Shown one piece after another: positions 44,889 to 53,751 of a stretch of 64,000 nucleotides of DNA; positions within the stretch are counted from its first letter, which is position 1, and every line of letters starts with the position of its first letter. The DNA lies in contig RDOG01000001.1 in NCBI GenBank assembly GCA_011365055.1, positions 1-64,000 on the forward strand. The letters run 5' to 3'. Source of the stretch: Promethearchaeota archaeon. Lineage in GTDB: Archaea > Asgardarchaeota > Lokiarchaeia > Helarchaeales > RDOG01. The notes below the pieces were generated by a model, which worked only from the letters and a program-made list of their open reading frames with translations, had not been told where the DNA came from and did no database searches. The position numbers and the translations under genes are program-made.

Positions 44889-45131
44889 TTATGTTGCTCT
44901 AGGAGGACCTTTTGGAACTCCTCCAATGGATTTTGCTCGTTCCATTTTTTTTCTATTCATTTCATCAAGTTTTTTTTGTAGTTCGGTGGCTTCAGACTTT
45001 ATATCTATGGTTACTTCCCTGTTTTCAAATTTTTCTTTCTGCTCTTGACGTTTTTTCTCTGCATAGGCTTTTGCCGATTCAAGCATTTTTTGTAATTCTT
45101 CTGGTGAAGGAGGGATTTCATCATCACTCAT
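44889..45131 (-). CDS. Small charged helical protein, unknown
   Basis: The protein of 80 residues is nearly all helix and charge (ESAKAYAEKKRQEQKEKFEN, ATELQKKLDEMNRKKMERAK). It has an acidic start (SDDEIPPSPEELQKML) and a Gly/Pro-rich end (GGVPKGPPRAT). I chose the ATG at 45131 preceded by GGATGAT; a TTG four codons earlier also fits the frame. No family is recognised. The helix pattern could be a short coiled coil. Confidence 0.5.
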   Translation of the reverse strand: MSDDEIPPSPEELQKMLESAKAYAEKKRQEQKEKFENREVTIDIKSEATELQKKLDEMNRKKMERAKSIGGVPKGPPRAT

Positions 45132-45330
45132 ATTATCATCCAAGATTTACATTTTGTTAAAATAATTAAAATTCCGTTAAATAAAAATATGACTTATTTT
45201 TCCTTATATTTCAATCTCTTTAATTTTACAAAATATAAATAGGGGAAATTTAGAAGAAATTAAGTGGAAATTAAATTAAAATAGCATAAAAATTCTATAG
45301 TTATATAATTAATTATAAGAAATACTCGTT

Positions 45331-45810
45331 TTACCATTCACTATCGGGTTCTTCTATAAAATAATCTTCGTCAAATCCTTCAGATTCCATACTATCTAAA
45401 AAAGTCTGTTTTTTTCTTTTTTTACGAGTATTAGTTCTTATCTTTTCAGCATCCTCGTCTTCTACATATTCTAAACCTTCTAAATATTCGCTGTCATAAC
45501 CATCTTCCTCAATTTCTTCTTCGCTCTCTTCTTCTTCTTCTTCTTCTTTAACTTCTTCCTCATCTTCAAAAGTAATTTCTTTAGCTTTCTTTCTTTTGTC
45601 TCTTAGAGTTTCAAGAATTTTTTGATCTTCCTCGCTATCTAGGATCAATCCATTACTTTTTGAGCTTCCTTTTTTTCGTCTACTTTTCTTTTTTGTATCT
45701 TCAATATCCTCTAATTCAATGTCTTCATCATCATCCATATCAATTTCTGTTTTCTTCTTTTTTGATGGTTTGATATTAGAATCGGTTTTCTTTTTTTTCG
45801 CTCTACCCAT
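45331..45810 (-). CDS. Low-complexity acidic/basic protein, unknown
   Basis: The 159-residue protein is made of alternating basic and acidic blocks: Lys-rich 1-22, acidic DMDDDEDIELEDIED, basic KKKSRRKKGSSK, and a Glu run at about 90-105. It closes with basic KKRKKQTFLDSM and an acidic tail EEPDSEW. No folded domain is evident; it is probably intrinsically disordered. The conserved-looking end (FLDSMESEGFDEDYFIEEPD) could be a binding peptide. The ATG has GGTGTT upstream. Confidence 0.5.
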   Translation of the reverse strand: MGRAKKKKTDSNIKPSKKKKTEIDMDDDEDIELEDIEDTKKKSRRKKGSSKSNGLILDSEEDQKILETLRDKRKKAKEITFEDEEEVKEEEEEEESEEEIEEDGYDSEYLEGLEYVEDEDAEKIRTNTRKKRKKQTFLDSMESEGFDEDYFIEEPDSEW

Positions 45811-45972
45811 TATAACACCGAATAGGTTTCATTCTTTCATTTAATTTTTAGCTAGTTAATTTTTTTTAAACTTTACTATAAAAAAAAATTGATCCTTAAA
45901 TATAAAGAATTATGAGATTTTGATACTATCTAATTTTAAAAAAAAGATGATAACGATTTAATTGTTATAGAA

Positions 45973-46431
45973 TTAAACGGTCAGTCTTAAACGGGTATAT
46001 CTTTTCTTAAAACCAAGTTTTTCAAATAGAGCTACTGCTTTTTGTTTTTCTTCTCTAACGTTTGATTCAATGATGGTTACTTCTTTTTCTTTAAGAAATT
46101 CTATCGCTTTATAAAGTAATTGATAGCCCAATTTTTGTCCTCTAGCTTCAGACCTTACATACCACAATGAAATATCTCCGAATTTTCGTTTCAGTAAATC
46201 TTGTTCAATTTCAGCTACAACCATACCTTGGAGGCTACCATCGTCGTCCTCACCACAAAAAATACCAATATCCGTAAATGCGAGTTCTTTTACGGTTAAT
46301 CCAACGAAATATGATTCCAACAATGTTAACCAAAGGGATTCATAGAAAGGTTCATTTAAACTTTCAACAAATTCCTTTACTAAATCTGTAATTTTTTCCT
46401 TATCCTCTTCTTTTACTGCTCTGATTTCCAA
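45973..46431 (-). CDS. GNAT-family N-acetyltransferase
   Basis: The protein of about 152 residues has the acetyl-CoA binding motif VRSEARGQKLGYQLLYKAIEF near 93-113 (R-x-x-G-x-G/A-like, here RGQKLG), preceded by the strand GDISLWYV. A conserved C-terminal block is NVREEKQKAVALFEKLGF. The substrate is unknown. I chose the TTG at 46431, since the GTG at 46440 is part of the AGGTGA ribosome-binding site. It is monocistronic. Confidence 0.7.
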   Translation of the reverse strand: MEIRAVKEEDKEKITDLVKEFVESLNEPFYESLWLTLLESYFVGLTVKELAFTDIGIFCGEDDDGSLQGMVVAEIEQDLLKRKFGDISLWYVRSEARGQKLGYQLLYKAIEFLKEKEVTIIESNVREEKQKAVALFEKLGFKKRYTRLRLTV

Positions 46432-46513
46432 TTTTGTCACCTAATCAATTTAATAAATTTGATTGAAATTAATTATAAATCATTTTTAAGATTTTTTGGT
46501 CAATAATTTATTT

Positions 46514-46574
46514 TTATGAATTTTAATTATATCGTATAAAAATTATTACTTTACAATATGATAAAAATTCATAA
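46514..46574. repeat. 11-bp inverted repeat between SWIM and GNAT genes
   Basis: TTATGAATTTT (46514-46524) and its exact reverse complement AAAATTCATAA (46564-46574) flank a 39-nt A/T-rich spacer. Both flanking genes are on the minus strand, so it may be a terminator for the SWIM transcript or an operator before the GNAT gene. Chance occurrence is possible at this base composition. Confidence 0.35.
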
Positions 46575-46596
46575 TTAAAAAAAAAAAGTGTAAAGA

Positions 46597-47562
46597 TTAT
46601 TTAATATCTTTTCTCAAAAAGTCTTCTAGTTCTTTTTCATTTGTTGGTAATTTTCTCTCTAATAATTGTTGATTCTTTTCAAATGTTGATAATAATTTTT
46701 TCACTAATTTTTCCTCTTTCATTATTTTAGATACGATGTCTATCTTGTCTTTTATTATAGTTCTTGGTGATTTTACACCTTTTTTCAAGGGTGCAAGTAA
46801 TTTATCAACAACTTTATCTGCAATCCAATATTCAAAATCAATTTTTTCATTATTTTTTGTTTTTTCTTTTGATAAATCTTTGGTGGAAGAACCTGCGTGT
46901 TCCCCGCCCCATCTCATGGTAACTTTCTTATCTTTTACTTTTATCTCATAATCTGGGCTTAGAATTATATCGCTCTTATCCGAAAAGATCATTGTTTGTT
47001 CTTTCTTTGTTTGAGTAATCAGTTCTATGTTTTCTCTTGAAATTTTAATCGGAAATGTATTAAGATCTAAATTTTCTTCATTATTTAATTTAATTAATGC
47101 TGCAAAAAGATGATTACAATAACCACCACTTTCAGCTATTCGACATGAACAATAAAAATCCTTAAAATCCTTATTTTTTCCAATTTCAATTCCTGTTTTT
47201 GTTTCCCATGTAAATCCTTTAAATAAAAATATGTATTGGTTTCCTTCCTTCTCATATTTAGATAATTTATTAGCTTGGTCGATACCTTGGAGAATCTCTT
47301 GGCCTGAAAGAATAAGTTCTTTTATAAAAAGATCTTCTTTTTTCAGAAATATTCGTTCTTTTTCTTCTTCCGATAAATTGGATAATATAAATTCTAATAA
47401 TTCTGCCTTATTTTTCTTACTGTATCCTTTCAATTTTCTTTCTTTCAAGTCATTTGCCATACAATAATCGTTAAAATTCTTTATTACTTCGGTCAAATAG
47501 GTTCTTGGTCTTGAACCAATTAATAATTTTAATTTTTCATCTATTTTCAATTCATCTCCCAA
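46597..47562 (-). CDS. SWIM zinc-finger protein
   Basis: The 321-residue protein holds a SWIM finger at about 133-155: KDFYCSCRIAESGGYCNHLF, with the CxC...CxH ligand pattern. SWIM domains bind DNA or proteins and often occur beside Swi2/Snf2 helicases or recombination proteins. The N-terminal part has a SAP-like helical element (KGYSKKNKAELLEFILSNLS). The C-terminal 120 residues are Lys-rich helices. The TTG at 47562 is preceded by GAGGTG at a good spacing; the upstream GTG at 47571 lies inside that site. It follows the Rag-like GTPase gene by 35 bp. Confidence 0.65.
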   Translation of the reverse strand: MGDELKIDEKLKLLIGSRPRTYLTEVIKNFNDYCMANDLKERKLKGYSKKNKAELLEFILSNLSEEEKERIFLKKEDLFIKELILSGQEILQGIDQANKLSKYEKEGNQYIFLFKGFTWETKTGIEIGKNKDFKDFYCSCRIAESGGYCNHLFAALIKLNNEENLDLNTFPIKISRENIELITQTKKEQTMIFSDKSDIILSPDYEIKVKDKKVTMRWGGEHAGSSTKDLSKEKTKNNEKIDFEYWIADKVVDKLLAPLKKGVKSPRTIIKDKIDIVSKIMKEEKLVKKLLSTFEKNQQLLERKLPTNEKELEDFLRKDIK

Positions 47563-47597
47563 GGTTCCCACCTCTTATGTTTTAAAAAATAGAAGAA

Positions 47598-48746
47598 TTA
47601 AAAGAAATTTTCAATCCATGGTTTCATTTCATCGATTAATGGTTCTTTAGATAATATCTCGGGTGTTTCACTACTAACCCACGATAGATAGAATTTTTCT
47701 TTTTTAGATTTAATTCTTTCTAGGATACAGTATTTATTATCGTTTAAAGCTAAAATTATTTTATTAGCCTCATCTGGAAAAACTTCTAATTCTTCCCCTA
47801 AAATTACATTAAACGAAAAGTTTTTTGATAAATCTTTATTTTTGCCTTCTCCTACTTCTGCTACGCAGATTCCTGTGGCATTAAAGAAAGCAATATATTC
47901 GGATTTTATTTTATTTTGAAAATTATCCAAAATTTTTTCAATTATAGATTTTACGGGTGAAATTTCCCTAAATCCACTTGAAAAAGCAGTGAATATCGAA
48001 TTATTGTCGAAGATACTAGTAGCATAAGTTGAAAATCTTAATTCACCCAAAACACTACTAAGATCTTCTAATAAACCCGATTTAACTTTCGCGAGTTCTT
48101 TTGGTGAGATCAAATCGGACTTATGTAAGCAAATTATCGATATTGGTGATTCGCCTAGAAATTTATAGATATCTACAATAGATTTCAAGTAATCAACTGC
48201 TTCTTTAAATCGCTTCTTCTCAGAAATGTCAAAAACAAAGATAAAGATATCTGTATAACCAAAACTCTTTTCTTTATCTGTTAAATACTGTTGTCTATAG
48301 GATTCCTGGCCTCCAAAATCCCAAACTGATAGATCATATCCAAAAACATCTACATTTTCATATGCTAGTCCTTGAGTTGGTTTTGCATCCTTTTTATCCG
48401 TTTTTGGATCTAATAGTGTTTGAATTATTGAAGTCTTCCCTGCATTATCTAATCCCACAACGACTATTTTTTTATCAGTTGCTTTTTTGCCCTTGGCAAA
48501 ATCATCGATTATTCTTGCTGCAGTGACCATTTTTTCTATTACAACTATGTCCAATTCTGATTTCTTCCCAGTAACATCATCTAAATTTTTAATTTTAATA
48601 AGGTCACCAATCTTTTTATATCCTTTAGTTTCTAAGGTCTTTGCTATTTCTGCAGTACATCCTTTAATTGCTGTACATGGTAAATCTAATACTGTATCTT
48701 TTTTAATTGTTTTTTCTGTCAAGAATGCTGCTATTTTCTCACTCAA
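47598..48746 (-). CDS. Rag/Gtr-like small GTPase with N-terminal HhH and C-terminal roadblock/longin-like domain
   Basis: The 382-residue protein has three parts. Residues 20-85 look like a RadA-type helix-hairpin-helix (TAIKGCTAEIAKTLETKGYK). The GTPase domain at 92-285 has the P-loop VVGLDNAGKTS (98-105), a switch-I Thr near 124, G3 VWDFGGQES (142-147) and G4 CLHKSD (208-211). G1 and G3 are Arf-like, but the HKxD form of G4 is typical of Rag/Gtr GTPases. Residues 288-375 (SEYIAFFNATGICVAEVGEG ... CILERIKSKK) resemble the roadblock/longin C-terminal domain of Rag proteins. It starts at TTG after GAGGTT. Inferred role: nutrient or membrane signalling. Confidence 0.7.
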   Translation of the reverse strand: MSEKIAAFLTEKTIKKDTVLDLPCTAIKGCTAEIAKTLETKGYKKIGDLIKIKNLDDVTGKKSELDIVVIEKMVTAARIIDDFAKGKKATDKKIVVVGLDNAGKTSIIQTLLDPKTDKKDAKPTQGLAYENVDVFGYDLSVWDFGGQESYRQQYLTDKEKSFGYTDIFIFVFDISEKKRFKEAVDYLKSIVDIYKFLGESPISIICLHKSDLISPKELAKVKSGLLEDLSSVLGELRFSTYATSIFDNNSIFTAFSSGFREISPVKSIIEKILDNFQNKIKSEYIAFFNATGICVAEVGEGKNKDLSKNFSFNVILGEELEVFPDEANKIILALNDNKYCILERIKSKKEKFYLSWVSSETPEILSKEPLIDEMKPWIENFF

Positions 48747-48942
48747 TCCTCATAACCTCGTAACTACATTTTTGAATAATATTATTATTAATTCTTTTAT
48801 TAATTTAATTTCGTATATATTTGAAAAAAATAAATAAGATTTATTTCCTAATAAAAATTTGGTGGAAAATTAAATAATATTTGGTTTGATATAATAATCG
48901 TTCATTAAAATTAATTCTATTTGAATTTGGGGTAATTGGTTA

Positions 48943-49905
48943 ATGGAAAATAATCATGAATTAGAGAAAAATGAGGAAGAATCTGAAAGTAATGAAGAAA
49001 ATAATTCAAAAAATATTGCAAATGTAAATGAAATTCAAGATGCTGAAATAGAGTTAAATAATGAATCCGAGACAATAGATAATTTAGAGGGAACCGATAA
49101 TATAGAAGTTGTTGATGAAATATCCAACGAAACCTCTAAAATTGAAATTCCTGCTGAATTAGACGAATCATCTGAAATTATTGAAAATACTCCAAGTGAA
49201 GTTGAAAATGAAAATAATTCACTTGATAATGAATCTTTAATTCCTACCGCTGAGGAATTAAAAGGTATTAAGATGGATGAGGAGGAGAAATGGAAAGAGT
49301 TACCTCAATATTTGGAGGCGATTTTCTTTCAATTGGGAAAACCAATTACTGAGAGAGAATTAGTCGAATATTTTGAAAAATTTGAGAAATTTAAAGATAT
49401 TGAAAGAGTTCGTTTAAGATGGGGTATTCGAAAAATTATTAAGGGATTAGAAGAGCAAAAATCTTCTATCATATTAATTAATCCGACCAAAGATTTTTGG
49501 AGTTATCAATTAGATGAACACCTTCCTGATTATTTCTTTGAAAAAATACAAAAATTTCTACCAAAAGAAGAACAATTTGATTTAGAAGAGAGCAGAATCT
49601 TAACCGAAGTTGCTTATAGACAACCAGTAAAAGCATCTGAAATTTCAAAAATCATTGGATATTCAGCTATGGAAAAGCTTACAATCTTGGAAAATAAAGG
49701 ATTAATTAGTATGGAAAAAGATAAACAAACTTTTATTTGCAATACAACTGAGAAATTTGCAGAATTATATGGGTTTGACTCTGCCTTAAGAAATTTAAAA
49801 ATTCAACTTGTTTGGCGATTAAAGAAAAGTATGAAATCTGAAATGAAGAAAGATAAAGAAGCTCTAGAGCTACTTAAACAAGCTAGAGAGAAATATGAAA
49901 ATTAA
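48943..49905 (+). CDS. ScpB-like (KITE) condensin subunit 1 with acidic N-terminal extension
   Basis: The 320-residue protein begins with about 110 disordered acidic residues (Glu/Asn-rich). A ScpB-like double winged-helix region follows at about 115-280: LPQYLEAIFFQLGKPITERE, WSYQLDEHLPDYFFEKIQKF, SRILTEVAYRQPVKASEISK and KLTILENKGLISMEKDKQTF. In bacteria and many archaea ScpB dimers bind the kleisin of the SMC complex. This gene is 22 bp upstream of smc. A second, different ScpB-like gene lies downstream at 54585. Confidence 0.7.
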   Translation: MENNHELEKNEEESESNEENNSKNIANVNEIQDAEIELNNESETIDNLEGTDNIEVVDEISNETSKIEIPAELDESSEIIENTPSEVENENNSLDNESLIPTAEELKGIKMDEEEKWKELPQYLEAIFFQLGKPITERELVEYFEKFEKFKDIERVRLRWGIRKIIKGLEEQKSSIILINPTKDFWSYQLDEHLPDYFFEKIQKFLPKEEQFDLEESRILTEVAYRQPVKASEISKIIGYSAMEKLTILENKGLISMEKDKQTFICNTTEKFAELYGFDSALRNLKIQLVWRLKKSMKSEMKKDKEALELLKQAREKYEN

Positions 49906-49927
49906 ATGATGTTAAATTTGTGATCTT

Positions 49928-52900
49928 ATGGTTTATATTAAATCGATTTCAATGGATGGATTTAAGAGTTATGGGAATAAAAACATAACCTTATACTTTC
50001 CCTCAGGTTTTACAGGTATTATTGGACCAAATGGAAGTGGAAAAAGTAATGTTGTGGATGCTATCAGTTTTACTTTAGGAGAAATTAGTTCAAAATCCAT
50101 GCGTGCAAAGGATTTGACAGATTTAATATATTCTGGAACCGGTGGGGATAAATCTGCAGAAATGGCTTCCGTTGAAATAATTTTTGATAATAAAGATCAT
50201 AAAATTCCAGTTCCTTTAGAAGAAGTAAGTGTTCAAAGGGAAGTTAAAAGAAAAGGTGGCGGTTCTACATATCGTTTTAATGGTAAACGCTCTACACGTC
50301 AAGAAATAATGGATAAATTAAAAATCGCTAATATTGATGTTCGAGAAGGATTTAATTTAGTCCTTCAAGGAAGAATTGCAGAGCTTGCAGGGATGAGTCC
50401 TGAGAAACGTCGTGAAATGATAGAGGATCTTGCAGGTACTAATGAATTTGATGAGAAAAAAATACAAGCAATTGATGAGCTTGAAAAAGCAGAAATAAAA
50501 TTAGGTGAATTTGATCTATTATTGAATGAAGCTCAGACTGCAGTTAAGAAATTGGAGAAAGAAAAGAAAGCAGTTGAAGAATGGGAAGCTATTGTCAAAA
50601 ATATTTTTGAAAAAAAATCAATACTTTATTCATATAGGCATAGTAAATTCTTAAAAGAAATAAAAAGTTTTCAAGATGGTATAGATGATTTAAATAAAGA
50701 AAATGAAACTTTGGAAAATGAAAAAAAAGAAAAATCAAATGAATTAAAAGAAATTCAAGATAGCATTCAAGGAGTAAATAATGAAATAGATAAGACTCAG
50801 AAAGAGCTTGAAAGTACCCAAACAAAAATTTCTAATAATTTATCTGATTCAACGGGAACTAAACGTGATATTAAAAATGGGGAACGTCGAAACAAAGAAA
50901 TGATAAGAGAAATTGAATTAATTAGGTCAAAAAATGATGAGATAAAGGGAAATCAAGAAAATATTTCTCAACAAATATCCGAATTGGATAAGAAAATTGT
51001 TGAAATTTCAGCAAAAAAGAATGAAAAAGAAAAAGAGCAGAACGAAATTAGTGATTTAATCAAGAAATCTGAAAGTAAATATAATAATTTAAAGGTAAGA
51101 TCTGAAGAACTTGATAAAAATATTAAATCATTAGAAGGAAAACTCAATCAAATTGGATTGCAGCGTTCAATGAAGGAATCTAGTGTTGATATAAAAGAAG
51201 GGCAATATCTAACAAAAAAAAGGGAACTTGAATTTCGAAAACGGAATATGGCGACTCTTTCTGAAGAGATAACTACTGTTATAGAAGAAATCGACCAATC
51301 AAGAGAATTATTGACAGTTGCTGAAGAAAAAGTTACAGCATCAGAATCTAAAAAAGAATCATATGAAAAAATCCTTGATGAACTTGAAATTAAAAGGACT
51401 GAATTAGAACGAATTCATTCATCAACAAAAGCAAGGATTGAAACAATTGAGAGTTTTCTAAGTGAATCTGCAAATCCCGTTTTAAATGCAATTGAGGAAA
51501 AATCTAAGAAAAATGAAATTTTAGGTATTGTGGGTAGACTTGGCGATATTATTGAAACTGAGAATTTGTCTACCAAAGAAAAAGCTGCTTTAATTCCATA
51601 TTTAAATGCGATCGTTGTAGATAGTGCAGTTACCGCTCAAGAATGTATCGCATTTTTAAGAGATGAACAAATTGGTTATGGAAATTTTATTCCTCTTGAA
51701 GAATTAAATGATATTAAAAAAGAATTAGAAATTCCATTTGAATTTATTAACCAATTAGAAGGGAAATTCAAACCAATAGCTAATGTTTTTGATGATCTAA
51801 TTATTGTTGATAGTCTAAGGGATGCAATAGACACTTTTATTCGCAATATTGAGGAAAATACTAATAATAAGCAAATTTTAACAATTTCTGGGGAAAAAAT
51901 ATCGAGGGATGGTATAATTTCAGGTGGATCTTCAAGTGAAAGTAATGAAATGATGATTTCTGAACTGAATAAGAAGCTTATTGAACAAGCTGATCAATTA
52001 AATAATGTGACTCAAGAATATGAAGCAAATAAGATAAAACATAAAAGATTAATTCAACTTGTAACTGAAGTTACTAAAAAATCTGAAAATGTAAAGCAAA
52101 GTATAAGAAATAAAGAAGAAAAATCATTCGAATTACAAAAACGAAAAGATGATGATGAATTTTTTATTCAACGTACCGATAAAGAAGTTGAATCGTTAAA
52201 AATTGAAATTGATGCTGGAACAACACTAATTGAAGGTTTAAAAAAGGAAGAGGAAGAATTTCGTTCTAAGCTAAATAGTCTAATACCTGAACGTGATGAA
52301 GTCCTTAATGAGATGGAACAAATTAATTATAATAAACTCCTGGAGGATATTCGGAAAGTTGAAAAAGTTTTGTCGGGATTAGAAATTGTTTTTTCAAAAA
52401 ATGAAGCCATTAAAAACGAAAAGATTCATCAAAAAGAAGTAATTCTACAGAATCAAGTAAAAGATAATGAAAAGAAAATAGAAACCTTAGAAAAACAAAT
52501 AAAAGACACTCAATCTGAATTGGAAAAACTGAATTCTGATTTACAGAAATTTGAAGACGATTTAGCAGCAAAAAGGAAGGATGAAAATTCTTTAAAAGAA
52601 ACGATTATTTCTCTACAAGATTCAATTTCTGAAAAACGTCGTCAAATTGATTCAAGGAGGAGTGAAATAGGTAATATAAACCGTAAGGTGGAGCGAATTA
52701 ATCAACAAATATCTGATCTTAAAGTTAAACAAGAACGTTCAAAAACTGAACTAAATAACATCCAAGCAAAAATTGATGAAGAGAGTATTGATTTAATCGA
52801 AGTTAAAGAAGCTATTAGTGAAAGAAAAATTGAATCACAAATCACTGATTTACTTGAGACTAAAAAGAGCTTAGAACCTGTTAATGCACTTGCAATCCAA

Positions 52901-53491
52901 CAATTCCACGAAGCTAATGAACGATTTATGGAATTAAAAGAAAGAAAGGATCAGATTACTGAAGAAAGAAAGGTTATTGTTGATTTTATTAATAAAATTG
53001 AATATGAGAAAAAAACAGTATTCCTTAATATCTTTAATAAAATTGATAAAGAATTTGGACGTATTTTTGATATGATTGCAGGAGGGCGTGCTTGGCTTTC
53101 ATTAGAAAATCCTGAAGAACCATTTGAAGGTGGTGTAACAATTACTGCAGAGCCACGAGGAAAGAAAGTGAAATCTATCCAAGCAATGTCGGGTGGGGAG
53201 AAATCCTTGACTGCATTGGCCTTGATTTTTGCAATGCAAAAAGTAGATCCAAGTCCTTTTTACGTTTTAGATGAAGTTGATGCAGCTTTAGATGTAATGA
53301 ATGTTAGACGTGTAGCAAAAGTAGTTCAAAAAATGTCAGAAGAATCCCAAGTTATTATGATAACGCACAGAGATATTGCTATGCGATACGCTAATAATTT
53401 ATATGGTGTGACCAATTTAAAAGGAATTTCAAAAGTCATTTCTGTTGAAATAAGTGATGAAGGTGCCTTGAAATCCCTAAGCTCCGAATAA
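49928..53491 (+). CDS. smc: Chromosome segregation protein SMC
   Basis: The 1,187-residue SMC ATPase organises and segregates chromosomes. Walker A is GIIGPNGSGKSNVVDAISF near 31-49. Two long coiled coils flank a hinge at about 533-665 (LGIVGRLGDIIETEN ... ISRDGIISGGSSSES). The C-terminal head has the signature AMSGGEKSLTALALIFAMQ near 1086-1104 and Walker B SPFYVLDEVDAALDVMNVRR near 1110-1129. Near the N-terminal head is FNLVLQGRIAELAGMSPEKR (Q-loop region). The ATG follows GTGATC. It is encoded between ScpB-like 1 and the ScpA-like/ScpB-like 2 pair. Confidence 0.95.
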   Translation: MVYIKSISMDGFKSYGNKNITLYFPSGFTGIIGPNGSGKSNVVDAISFTLGEISSKSMRAKDLTDLIYSGTGGDKSAEMASVEIIFDNKDHKIPVPLEEVSVQREVKRKGGGSTYRFNGKRSTRQEIMDKLKIANIDVREGFNLVLQGRIAELAGMSPEKRREMIEDLAGTNEFDEKKIQAIDELEKAEIKLGEFDLLLNEAQTAVKKLEKEKKAVEEWEAIVKNIFEKKSILYSYRHSKFLKEIKSFQDGIDDLNKENETLENEKKEKSNELKEIQDSIQGVNNEIDKTQKELESTQTKISNNLSDSTGTKRDIKNGERRNKEMIREIELIRSKNDEIKGNQENISQQISELDKKIVEISAKKNEKEKEQNEISDLIKKSESKYNNLKVRSEELDKNIKSLEGKLNQIGLQRSMKESSVDIKEGQYLTKKRELEFRKRNMATLSEEITTVIEEIDQSRELLTVAEEKVTASESKKESYEKILDELEIKRTELERIHSSTKARIETIESFLSESANPVLNAIEEKSKKNEILGIVGRLGDIIETENLSTKEKAALIPYLNAIVVDSAVTAQECIAFLRDEQIGYGNFIPLEELNDIKKELEIPFEFINQLEGKFKPIANVFDDLIIVDSLRDAIDTFIRNIEENTNNKQILTISGEKISRDGIISGGSSSESNEMMISELNKKLIEQADQLNNVTQEYEANKIKHKRLIQLVTEVTKKSENVKQSIRNKEEKSFELQKRKDDDEFFIQRTDKEVESLKIEIDAGTTLIEGLKKEEEEFRSKLNSLIPERDEVLNEMEQINYNKLLEDIRKVEKVLSGLEIVFSKNEAIKNEKIHQKEVILQNQVKDNEKKIETLEKQIKDTQSELEKLNSDLQKFEDDLAAKRKDENSLKETIISLQDSISEKRRQIDSRRSEIGNINRKVERINQQISDLKVKQERSKTELNNIQAKIDEESIDLIEVKEAISERKIESQITDLLETKKSLEPVNALAIQQFHEANERFMELKERKDQITEERKVIVDFINKIEYEKKTVFLNIFNKIDKEFGRIFDMIAGGRAWLSLENPEEPFEGGVTITAEPRGKKVKSIQAMSGGEKSLTALALIFAMQKVDPSPFYVLDEVDAALDVMNVRRVAKVVQKMSEESQVIMITHRDIAMRYANNLYGVTNLKGISKVISVEISDEGALKSLSSE

Positions 53492-53642
53492 TTCTTACAG
53501 ATTAGACTCATTAAAATATTAAAAAATAATGTAATTCAATAGATTATTGATAATAATAACGTTCTGATCAAAATTATAAATTATTTCTTAGTTCTGGTTT
53601 CCCTTTATTTATCCATAGTTAAATTATTGACTATATCTAAAT

Positions 53643-53672
53643 TTTATATTTTGCTATATAACAAAATATAAA
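53643..53672. repeat. Perfect 11-bp inverted repeat between smc and scpA-like
   Basis: TTTATATTTTG (53643-53653) and CAAAATATAAA (53662-53672) are exact reverse complements around the spacer CTATATAA. The element is about 80 bp upstream of the scpA-like ATG and 150 bp after the smc stop, in the only long gap of the locus. The spacer itself is TATA-like, so it could be an operator around a promoter, or a hairpin. Confidence 0.45.
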
Positions 53673-53751
53673 GAAGTTAAAAAAATAAATTTTTAAAAGG
53701 TTTGAATCACACTTTTTATTACTAATAAAATCCATAAGAAATTGTGATAAC

